From DATLBY01 sp035526665 (lineage in GTDB: Bacteria; Acidobacteriota; Terriglobia; Bryobacterales; Bryobacteraceae), in assembly GCA_035526665.1 (NCBI GenBank), contig DATLBY010000462.1, positions 1-6,341 of the forward strand: a DNA stretch of 6,341 nt, read 5' to 3'. The notes below the pieces were generated by a model, which made no database searches, was not told the DNA's origin, and was given only the letters and a program-made list of their open reading frames with translations. This document shows, piece by piece, positions 1-5,174 of this stretch (positions are counted from its first letter, which is position 1; the number at the start of each line of letters is the position of its first letter). The translations under genes were made by a program, and so were the position numbers.

Positions 1-947
1 CTGTGGGGGACGACATCGCTTGGATAAAACCGGATGCCAACGGCCGCCTCCGCGCGATCAATCCTGAGACAGGCTTCTTCGGCGTGGCGCCTGGCACTTC
101 CGCGAAAACGAATCCGAACGCGATGGCTACGCTTTCCAAAAACACCATCTTCACCAACGTGGCGCTGACGCCCGACGGCGGCGTCTGGTGGGAGGGGATG
201 ACCGACGAGCCGCCCGCCGAGTGCCTGGACTGGCAGGGCAGAAGGTGGACGCCGGAGATTGCCAAAAGCACCGGCGCGAAAGCAGCCCACCCCAATGCGC
301 GTTTCACCGCGCCCGCTTCCCAATGTCCGACCATCGACCCGGCGTGGGAAGATCCCAACGGCGTGCCCATCAGCGCCATCCTCTTCGGCGGCCGCCGCGC
401 CAACACCATGCCGCTGGTGTTTCAGGCGTTCAACTGGAGCGCCGGAGTTTACGTGGGCGCCACCATGGGTTCGGAGATGACGGCTGCGGCTACCGGCGCT
501 CTGGGCACGGTCCGGCGCGATCCAATGGCCATGCTGCCGTTCTGCGGCTATCACATGGGAGATTATTTCCGCCACTGGATCCAGATGCAGCGGTCGCTGA
601 GCGAGACACCGCGTATCTTCCATGTGAACTGGTTTCGCAAGGACGCCAATGGCAAGTTCCTCTGGCCGGGATTCGGTGAGAACATGCGCGTCCTGAAGTG
701 GATTGTCGATCGCGCCCGCGGCCGCGCGCATGGCCGCGAGACGCCCATCGGGTGGATGCCCCAATACGACGATCTCGAGTGGGCCGGCCTTCCGTTCTCA
801 AGAGAGAAATTCGATGAGCTGCAGGCCTTCGATCGCGCCGCCTGGCGCGCCGAAGTGATCCAGCACGAAGAGCTTTTTATCGACCTGCACGACCATTTGC
901 CGCCGGAGACCATCTATGAGCGCGAGCTCCTGATCTGCCGGCTCTAG
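1..947 (+). CDS. pckG: Phosphoenolpyruvate carboxykinase (GTP), C-terminal half, 5' end outside window
   Basis: Cytosolic enzyme that converts oxaloacetate and GTP to phosphoenolpyruvate, CO2 and GDP, the entry step of gluconeogenesis. The reading frame is open from the left edge (first full codon at 3) and about 314 residues are visible of a family length near 600. The first residues, VGDDIAW, carry the two adjacent aspartates of the metal/nucleotide site. Then come FGVAPGT, NPNAM, WWEGM (near 62-66) and FGGRRANTMP (near 128-137), whose arginine is a substrate-site residue. NWFRKD (209-214) followed by FLWPGFGEN supplies the aromatic residues and asparagine of the guanine pocket, which separates this family from the ATP-dependent enzymes. 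No frameshift is visible and the stop is TAG at 945-947. The gene meets the next one tail-to-tail with 5 bp between stops. The identification is firm; start and promoter are not visible. Confidence 0.97.
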   Translation, partial: VGDDIAWIKPDANGRLRAINPETGFFGVAPGTSAKTNPNAMATLSKNTIFTNVALTPDGGVWWEGMTDEPPAECLDWQGRRWTPEIAKSTGAKAAHPNARFTAPASQCPTIDPAWEDPNGVPISAILFGGRRANTMPLVFQAFNWSAGVYVGATMGSEMTAAATGALGTVRRDPMAMLPFCGYHMGDYFRHWIQMQRSLSETPRIFHVNWFRKDANGKFLWPGFGENMRVLKWIVDRARGRAHGRETPIGWMPQYDDLEWAGLPFSREKFDELQAFDRAAWRAEVIQHEELFIDLHDHLPPETIYERELLICRL

Positions 948-952
948 CCTTG

Positions 953-1930
953 TTACACCAGACCGGCGCCGCTTAGATATGCACGCAGTTGCTTGAGGTC
1001 GCGCTTCATCGCGGCGAACACCTCTGCCGGATCGCTGGTGAGCTTCGTCTTGCCGCCGTCGGCGCCGCCCAGCGGATATTCATAGTGGATCTGCAGAGGC
1101 CCGGCAAAACCGGCGTCCGCCACCATCTTGAAGAATTGCGGAAAGCGGACCATTCCTTCGCCTAGCGGCTTCCATTGCGGACGCCAGGCGCCTTTCGCAT
1201 CTTTGCCCCAAAGCACGTCCTTTACCGCGATGCCCCGCACATGGGCGCCCGTAATCCGAAAACTGTTGATCCAGCCTCCGAATCCGCCTTCCACGGTGGC
1301 GTGGCCGATATCGTAGTTCACGCCCACCGCGGCCGGATCCTGATCCTTCAAAAGAATATGGAGGTCCCAGAAAGATGCTCCCACCATGCCGATGCCTGAA
1401 TGTGTGTGGTACATGGCGCCGGCTTTGTAGCGCGAATTCAGCGCCGCGAGTTTGGCTACACGCGGTTTCATCTGCTCCAGTTGGGCCGCCAGCGAGCCGT
1501 CGGGAGTATACTTCAAGCCGCCCCACCGGTAGTTGTGAATCCCCAGCTCCGACATGGCCTTCAAGATATCTTCGGTGTAGGGGGTGGCCGTATCGACGAT
1601 GTCCGTGGTGATCATCGGCACTTCCAGACCGTGCTTGCGAATGCTGGCGACCAGTGGAGGCAGATCCTGCCGGACCCGCTCGGGCGCGACATGGCCGCCG
1701 TTACGCACGGTGATGTCGACGCCGTCAAAACCGGTGTCCGCCGCCGCCTTGGCCATCTCCTCGCCCTGCAGGAACTGAAGATGCTTGGAGAAGACGGCAA
1801 CCTTCAGCTTCTGCTTACCCGCCTTGTTCTCGGCGGCGCCGGCGGGGGTGCCCGCGCCCAGCAGCGCCGCTCCTGCCGCCAGCACATCGCGCCGCGAAAG
1901 ACCATCGGTTTCCCTTTTGTTTCGTTCCAT
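953..1930 (-). CDS. Tat-exported sugar phosphate isomerase/epimerase-like TIM-barrel protein
   Basis: A 325-residue protein of the xylose isomerase-like / AP endonuclease 2 TIM-barrel superfamily, which includes sugar epimerases and IolE-type enzymes. The N-terminus has a twin-arginine signal: SRRDVL at 12-17, then an Ala/Gly/Leu hydrophobic stretch and a likely cleavage region near AGAA (31-34), so the mature protein should be outside the cytoplasm. Barrel motifs are visible: GFDGVDITV, YHTHSG (174-179), NYDIGHA (205-211), HVRGIAVKD (230-238) and IHYEYP (281-286). D207, H210, H230 and E284 are plausible metal ligands. The glutamate that related proteins carry after an HNH-like motif is not evident after YHTHSG. 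I chose ATG at 1930 over an in-frame TTG at 1963 because it puts the Tat motif at the usual distance; the ribosome site is weak (GTGAG just upstream). The substrate is unknown. The gene is divergent from the SDR and convergent with pckG. Confidence 0.88.
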   Translation of the reverse strand: MERNKRETDGLSRRDVLAAGAALLGAGTPAGAAENKAGKQKLKVAVFSKHLQFLQGEEMAKAAADTGFDGVDITVRNGGHVAPERVRQDLPPLVASIRKHGLEVPMITTDIVDTATPYTEDILKAMSELGIHNYRWGGLKYTPDGSLAAQLEQMKPRVAKLAALNSRYKAGAMYHTHSGIGMVGASFWDLHILLKDQDPAAVGVNYDIGHATVEGGFGGWINSFRITGAHVRGIAVKDVLWGKDAKGAWRPQWKPLGEGMVRFPQFFKMVADAGFAGPLQIHYEYPLGGADGGKTKLTSDPAEVFAAMKRDLKQLRAYLSGAGLV

Positions 1931-1978
1931 GCTCACTACAGTATCGAACAGAACATGCGGCAAGGGTAGACTGTTGAA
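1931..1978. promoter_or_regulatory. Divergent intergenic region between isomerase-like gene and SDR
   Basis: These 48 bp separate the two divergent start codons, so the promoters must lie here or reach into the coding regions. I see no convincing -35/-10 pair in either direction. Weak TATAAT-like hexamers occur: TACAGT at 1937-1942 (+) and TGTAGT near 1936-1941 (-). AAGGG at 1962-1966 is a possible but distant ribosome site for the SDR. Shared regulation of the two genes is an inference from geometry only. Confidence 0.4.
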
Positions 1979-2707
1979 ATGCCTGTTTCATTGAAAGATC
2001 AAGGAGTGCTGGTCATCGGAGCGTCCAGCGGAATTGGGCGTGCTACCGCCGTGCTGTTCGCCAGGGAAGGCGCGCGCGTGATGGCCTCGGCGCGGAGGCA
2101 GGACCGCTTGCGCGGCTTGCAGGATCAATTGAAGGAAGAGGGTCACTCCATCGAGATCTCAGCGGCCGATGCCGCTAAACCGGCCGACATGCAGAAGCTG
2201 GCCGACCTGACGCGCGCTAAGTTCGGCAAGATCGACATTCTGGTTTTCTCTACCGGCACCAATACCCCGGACCGTTCCCTGAAGCGCTTGAACGCGGAGA
2301 TCTGGGACATGATGCTGAGCGTCAACTTGAATGGCGCGTACTACGCCACGCAGGCGGTGCTGCCCGCCATGCGGGAGAGCGGATCGGGACACCTAATCTA
2401 TGTCTCGTCGATTTCCGGCCTGGTGCCGGACGTCTCCGGCGCGGCCTACCAGGCGGCCAAACGCGGCCTGCTCGGACTGGGGCACGCGATTCGAGTGGAA
2501 GAGAAAGAGAACGGAATCCGCACCTGCGTGGTCTGTCCGGGACTGGTGGAGACAGAGATCCTGGAGAAGCGCCCGGTCAAGCCGTCGGCGGAGATGCTAG
2601 CCAAGGCGCTGCAGCCCGAGGATGTCGCCGAAGCCGTATTGTCGATAGCGAAATTGCCGGTGAGGGCAGTAGTGCCTGAGTTCCAACTGCTCCCGACCTA
2701 CATCTAG
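1979..2707 (+). CDS. Short-chain dehydrogenase/reductase (SDR family oxidoreductase)
   Basis: A 242-residue classical SDR, a cytosolic NAD(P)(H)-dependent oxidoreductase with a Rossmann fold. The cofactor motif GASSGIG is at 14-20. ASARRQDR (36-43) ends the second strand with basic residues, which usually indicates NADP(H). The catalytic set is present: N116 (in SVNLNG), S144 (YVSSISG), Y157 and K161 (YQAAK), with the usual 13-residue Ser-Tyr spacing. CPGLVET (186-192) is the PG motif after strand 6. The structural NNAG motif is replaced by STGTN (91-95), a change seen in divergent SDRs. The length is normal and the ATG at 1979 gives a complete Rossmann start; a weak AAGGG lies 12 nt upstream. 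The substrate cannot be told from sequence. Position next to the divergent isomerase-like gene could suggest sugar or polyol oxidation, but this is weak. Confidence 0.93.
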   Translation: MPVSLKDQGVLVIGASSGIGRATAVLFAREGARVMASARRQDRLRGLQDQLKEEGHSIEISAADAAKPADMQKLADLTRAKFGKIDILVFSTGTNTPDRSLKRLNAEIWDMMLSVNLNGAYYATQAVLPAMRESGSGHLIYVSSISGLVPDVSGAAYQAAKRGLLGLGHAIRVEEKENGIRTCVVCPGLVETEILEKRPVKPSAEMLAKALQPEDVAEAVLSIAKLPVRAVVPEFQLLPTYI

Positions 2708-2717
2708 TGGCAGCGGT

Positions 2718-2747
2718 GGGGAAATAGGGGAATAGAGGGGAATAGGG
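2718..2747 (+). other. Putative G-quadruplex motif (G-tract cluster) after the SDR gene
   Basis: Four G-tracts, GGGG at 2718-2721, 2727-2730 and 2737-2740 and GGG at 2745-2747, are separated by A/T-rich loops of 5, 6 and 4 nt. This fits the G3+N1-7 rule on the + strand. It starts 10 nt after the SDR stop and runs into the first repeat copy. The loops (AAATA, AATAGA, AATA) show it is also a degenerate tandem repeat of a GGGGAATA unit. Folding is unproven. Confidence 0.5.
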
Positions 2748-2768
2748 ACAGTTCCAACTGGTCCATTT
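2745..2768 (+). repeat. REP-like imperfect palindrome, copy 1
   Basis: A 24-bp unit with core CAGTTCCAACTGGTCC. The stem GGAC-AGT pairs with ACT-(G)-GTCC around a TCCA loop, leaving one bulged G, as in REP hairpins that carry a bulge. The copy is followed by ATTTC rather than a long T-run, so it makes a weaker terminator than the others. Confidence 0.85.
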
Positions 2769-2782
2769 CTTTGGGGCAAATA

Positions 2783-2808
2783 GTGACAGTTCCAACTGGT
2801 CCATTTTT
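2783..2808 (+). repeat. REP-like imperfect palindrome, copy 2
   Basis: Same orientation as copy 1. It matches the other copies from GACAGTT (2785) through ATTTTT (2808); the first bases are GT instead of GG. It is 38 bp from copy 1 and merges at its right end into a 15-bp tandem duplication. Confidence 0.85.
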
Positions 2809-2809
2809 T
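2783..2809 (+). terminator. Possible intrinsic terminator for the SDR transcript
   Basis: In this copy the repeat's bulged hairpin (GAC-AGT, loop TCCA, ACT-G-GTC) is followed by A and six T residues at 2804-2809. It lies about 75 nt after the SDR stop in the correct orientation. The stem is short and bulged, so termination is plausible but unproven. Confidence 0.4.
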
Positions 2810-2827
2810 ATTGGTCCATTTTTTATT
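2798..2827. repeat. 15-bp perfect tandem duplication overlapping the transposase stop codon
   Basis: GGTCCATTTTTTATT occurs twice head-to-tail, at 2798-2812 and 2813-2827. The first unit is the tail of repeat copy 2. The second unit provides the TAA stop (2823-2825, read on - strand) of the transposase gene. It looks like a slippage or recombination duplication of the element end. Confidence 0.95.
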
Positions 2828-3548
2828 GCGCGGCCTGGCACCCGAGCCCGCCTGGCCTCTGGTGTTCCAAGACGGCGGGAGTGAGTGCCGGGCGCCCGCG
2901 CGGACGAGGACGAAACTGCGGCCCATGAGCCTGCTCCAACTCCTGAATGAACTCGGGAGTGCCGCAGGGAAAGCCTACCCGGGTGGCCTCCCGCAGCCGG
3001 CGCGCTAAGGCGGCTTCCCCAAGGCTTGTATCCAGTACTTCGCACCAGTCCGACGATGTGTAGTTTGCCCGCCATTGCTGCATTTCGATGTCTGGTCCGG
3101 CAATCTGGATGCCCGTGTGAATCCGGGCACTGGACCAGACATACTCTTGGGCGGACCGAACCACTCCTGCCCGCACCGGGTTGCGCTCGACGTACGCGAG
3201 CGCCTGCCAGCGGTGGATGCGATCCAAAGGACATGAGAAATAGCGCGCTTCCCAGAAATGGCCGGTCATGCGGAGTAGGCGGTGGCGGTGACGGGCGTAC
3301 TCTCCGTGAGCGCGCCGGAAGAGCCGGGCCAATCCAAGCTCTGTCTGAGGTTCCACTATCCAGTGCACGTGGTTATTCATCAGGCACCAACCCCACAGGC
3401 GTACCTGGGCCTGTTCCGCTGAGTCCACGATGAGATCCAGGTACAACCGGCGATCGGCATCGGAAAAAAAGATCTGCTGGCTATGGTTGCCGCGTTGGGT
3501 CACATGGTGAGGGAAACCGGGCAGTATGAGTCGAGTTCGACGAGGCAT
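2823..3548 (-). CDS. REP-associated tyrosine transposase (RAYT, Y1/IS200-like HUH family)
   Basis: A complete 241-residue single-strand DNA transposase of the Y1 (IS200/IS605-related) superfamily. These enzymes nick at hairpin-bearing sites through a tyrosine and a HUH metal site. The N-terminal RLILPGFPHHVTQRGN is typical. The HUH pair is H60-V-H62 in MNNHVHWIV. Y84 in the HGEYARHRHR helix is the likely catalytic tyrosine. TGHFWEARYFS (95-105), AYVERNPVRAG (119-129) and WSS (139-141) are RAYT signatures. The C-terminal part has a GRPLG-like block (TRVGFPCG, near 190) and a basic tail RPRPRGRP, followed by about 20 extra residues. There is no frameshift or internal stop, so it could be active. 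ATG at 3548 follows GGAAAGAGG. It has the same strand as the DUF1501 operon but is separated from it by two hairpin repeats, so it is probably transcribed independently at a low level. Confidence 0.93.
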   Translation of the reverse strand: MPRRTRLILPGFPHHVTQRGNHSQQIFFSDADRRLYLDLIVDSAEQAQVRLWGWCLMNNHVHWIVEPQTELGLARLFRRAHGEYARHRHRLLRMTGHFWEARYFSCPLDRIHRWQALAYVERNPVRAGVVRSAQEYVWSSARIHTGIQIAGPDIEMQQWRANYTSSDWCEVLDTSLGEAALARRLREATRVGFPCGTPEFIQELEQAHGPQFRPRPRGRPALTPAVLEHQRPGGLGCQAAQ

Positions 3549-3591
3549 CCTCTTTCCAGGTAGGAGCCGCCGACGAAACTTCTCAAGAAAA

Positions 3592-3615
3592 AAATGGACC
3601 AGTTGGAACTGTCCC
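3592..3615 (-). repeat. REP-like imperfect palindrome, copy 3 (inverted)
   Basis: Perfect reverse complement of copy 1. Read on the - strand, the hairpin is followed by A and seven T residues (A-run at 3588-3594 on + strand). An AAAAAT tract before it can pair with the T-run to lengthen the stem. It lies 43 nt upstream of the transposase ATG, within its possible promoter or leader region. Confidence 0.88.
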
Positions 3616-3634
3616 CATTTTTAGACATTTTTAG

Positions 3635-3666
3635 AAAAATGGACCAGTTGGAACTGTCCCCTTTTT
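3635..3666 (-). terminator. Possible intrinsic terminator for the DUF1501 operon
   Basis: On the - strand this reads A5, a G-rich 5' arm, loop TCCA, 3' arm ACTGGTCC and then ATTTTT. The A5 and T5 can pair, giving a bidirectional-terminator shape. It lies about 70 nt after the DUF1501 stop. The almost identical copy 3, with a T7 run, follows 45 bp later as a second barrier before the transposase gene. Confidence 0.45.
3637..3660 (-). repeat. REP-like imperfect palindrome, copy 4 (inverted)
   Basis: Identical to copy 3; including flanking bases the identity covers 27 bp (3635-3661 versus 3590-3616). The pair is in direct orientation with a 45-bp period, and inverted relative to the left pair. 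Confidence 0.88.
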
Positions 3667-3733
3667 ACTTCTTTTTACTTTTTAGATCTCCTTTTTAGAC
3701 CTTTTTAGACCGCCCAGTGGACGGGTCCGGCTC

Positions 3734-5161
3734 CTAGGCCAGAATCTCTTTCACCACGTGGCCTTCCACGTCCGTCAGACGGAAATCGCGGCCGGCGTAG
3801 CGATAGGTGAACTTCTCGTGGTGGAAGCCCAGCAGGTGCAGCAGGGTGGCGTGCAGGTCGTGCACGTGCATTTTATTTTCGGCGGCGGCGAAGCCGAAAT
3901 CGTCGGTCGCGCCATAGACGATGCCCGGTTTCACGCCGCCACCCGCGAGCCACATGGAGAAGCCGTGCGGATTGTGGTCCCGGCCATTCATCGCGCCTGA
4001 GTTGGCGCCTTTCTCCGCCAGCTCCACGGTCGGAGTGCGGCCAAATTCCCCGCCCCAAATCACCAGCGTGTCCTCGAGCATGCCGCGCTGCTTCAGGTCT
4101 TTCAGCAGGGCCGCGATCGGCTGGTCGCTCTCGTGCGCCAGCTTCCGGTGCTCCTTCTCGATTTCGTTGTGGCTGTCCCAGGGCTGGCCCGCGCCATGCC
4201 ACACCTGCACGAAACGGACACCCTTTTCGAGGAGCCGCCGCGCGATCAGCATCTGCCGCCCTTGCAGAGTCTCGCCGTACATTTTCCGGATGCTCTCCGG
4301 CTCCTTGGAAATATCGAAGACCTCCGATGCCTCCATCTGCATCCGGTAGGCCATCTCGAAGGATTGCACGCGCGATTCGAGCAGCGGATCTTCCTGCCTC
4401 TTCTGCTGGAAGGCTTCGTTCAGCTTCGCGAGCAGCGACAACTGCCGGCGCTGCTCATCCAGCGAAGCCGTCGGGTTGTGAATGTTCGCCACCAGCTTCT
4501 CAATTCGCTGCTCCTCGGTGTCGATGTGCGTGCCCTGATAGGCCCCCGGTAGGAAGGCCGAGCGCCAGTTATGCGCGCCCTCCGTCGGCATCCCCTGGGG
4601 ACACAGCACCATGAAGCCGGGCAGGTTCTGATTCTCCGATCCCAGACCGTAGGTGAGCCAGGAGCCGAAGCTGGGCCGCGCCTGCCGCACGTCGCCGCAA
4701 TTCATCATCATCAGCGACGGCTCGTGATTCGGAATGTCGGTGCACATGGAGCGGATGACGCAGATATCGTCGATGCAGCCCCCGATCTCCGGAAAAATCT
4801 CGCTCACCGGCGTTCCGCTCTTGCCGCGCGGCGTGAACTGGAAGGGCGAAGGATACGCGGAGCCCGTGCGCCGCTCCGTCTGAAACTTGAACGGCAGTTC
4901 CTGGCCGGCGTATTTCGCCAGCGCCGGCTTGGGATCGAACGTGTCCACCTGCGAGGGCCCGCCGTTCATGAAGAGGTGAATCACGCGCTTGGCCTTCGCT
5001 GGAAAGTGAGGCTGGCGGGGCGCAAAAGGATTGGTGAAACCGGCGGTGGCGGCGTCCAGCTCTCCCTGGCTCGCCATCAGCGTGCCGAGAGCCAGCGAGC
5101 CGAAGCCCATACCGCACTTCCGCAGTAGTTCCCGGCGGCTCAGATTCGAAGCATTCCTCAT
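3734..5161 (-). CDS. DUF1501 family protein with Tat signal (alkaline phosphatase-like fold)
   Basis: A 475-residue exported protein of the DUF1501 family, which belongs to the alkaline phosphatase/sulfatase-like superfamily; the substrate is unknown. The N-terminus has a twin-arginine motif, LSRRELL (7-13), then the hydrophobic segment GMGFGSLALGTLMA. Family motifs in order: HLFMNGGPSQVDTFDPKP (62-79), the N-terminal metal-site region; SFGSWLTYGLGSE; VQVWHGAGQPWDSH; GGEFGRTP (370-377); GRDHNPHGFSMWLAGGG (393-409); and VHDLHATLLHLLG (433-445), with Asp/His residues suited to binding metals. I chose ATG at 5161 over an upstream in-frame start at 5236 because it follows a strong Shine-Dalgarno site and places the Tat motif correctly. 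It is the second gene of an operon, 13 bp after the PSD1-type gene, a pairing common in Acidobacteria and Planctomycetes. It appears intact. Confidence 0.93.
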   Translation of the reverse strand: MRNASNLSRRELLRKCGMGFGSLALGTLMASQGELDAATAGFTNPFAPRQPHFPAKAKRVIHLFMNGGPSQVDTFDPKPALAKYAGQELPFKFQTERRTGSAYPSPFQFTPRGKSGTPVSEIFPEIGGCIDDICVIRSMCTDIPNHEPSLMMMNCGDVRQARPSFGSWLTYGLGSENQNLPGFMVLCPQGMPTEGAHNWRSAFLPGAYQGTHIDTEEQRIEKLVANIHNPTASLDEQRRQLSLLAKLNEAFQQKRQEDPLLESRVQSFEMAYRMQMEASEVFDISKEPESIRKMYGETLQGRQMLIARRLLEKGVRFVQVWHGAGQPWDSHNEIEKEHRKLAHESDQPIAALLKDLKQRGMLEDTLVIWGGEFGRTPTVELAEKGANSGAMNGRDHNPHGFSMWLAGGGVKPGIVYGATDDFGFAAAENKMHVHDLHATLLHLLGFHHEKFTYRYAGRDFRLTDVEGHVVKEILA

Positions 5162-5163
5162 CG

Positions 5164-5174
5164 CTTCCTCCCCT
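5164..5174 (-). promoter_or_regulatory. Strong ribosome binding site of the DUF1501 gene
   Basis: The - strand reads AGGGGAGGAAG directly after the TGA of the upstream gene (5177-5175). GGAGG ends 5 nt before the ATG at 5161. This decides the start codon and suggests translational coupling with the PSD1-type gene. Confidence 0.8.

Larger units (their letters stand above)
2745..3661 (-). mobile_element. RAYT transposase unit bracketed by inverted palindromic repeats (REP/BIME-like)
   Basis: The unit consists of a complete Y1 transposase gene with two copies of a 24-bp repeat on the left (2745-2768 and 2783-2808) and two in inverted orientation on the right (3592-3615 and 3637-3660). Left copy 1 and both right copies are perfect reverse complements over 24 bp. 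The layout resembles a REP-associated tyrosine transposase (RAYT) with its own REP-like repeats rather than a classical insertion sequence. No target-site duplication is evident and the outer limits are uncertain, since low-complexity repeats extend to about 2718 and 3710. It lies between the convergent 3' ends of the SDR and DUF1501 genes, disrupting neither. Confidence 0.75.
3616..3710. repeat. T-rich ~10-bp tandem repeats on the right side of the element
   Basis: CATTTTTAGA occurs twice in tandem (3616-3625, 3626-3635), CTTTTTACTT twice (3661-3670, 3671-3680) and CTTTTTAGAC twice (3691-3700, 3701-3710). One more TTTTTAGA lies at 3679-3686. Repeat copy 4 sits in the middle. T5 runs therefore recur at about one helical turn, in contrast to the GC-rich surroundings. 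The left side has no matching array. Confidence 0.85.

Noticed and set aside
188..913. Several open frames on both strands inside the pckG region
   Set aside because: The pckG frame is continuous with conserved motifs throughout; the others are GC-driven shadows.
1931..1963. TTG start at 1963 for the isomerase-like gene
   Set aside because: It would add 11 residues before the Tat signal, and the ATG at 1930 places SRRDVL at the normal distance.
1400..1969. Long + strand open frame (189 codons) antisense to the isomerase-like gene
   Set aside because: It is a shadow of a well-supported coding region in high-GC DNA; its translation shows no family motif and no good ribosome site.
2577..3234. 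- strand open frames covering the left repeats and part of the transposase
   Set aside because: The peptides repeat KKWTSWNC/NGPVGTV-like strings that come only from translating the palindromic repeats; not real genes.
2745..3661. Classical DDE insertion sequence with terminal inverted repeats
   Set aside because: The encoded enzyme is a HUH/Y1 type, which does not use DDE-style terminal repeats, and no target-site duplication is visible.
2718..3710. CRISPR array
   Set aside because: The 24-bp repeats are only four, occur in opposite orientations, flank a transposase gene and lack regular unique spacers; no cas gene is present.
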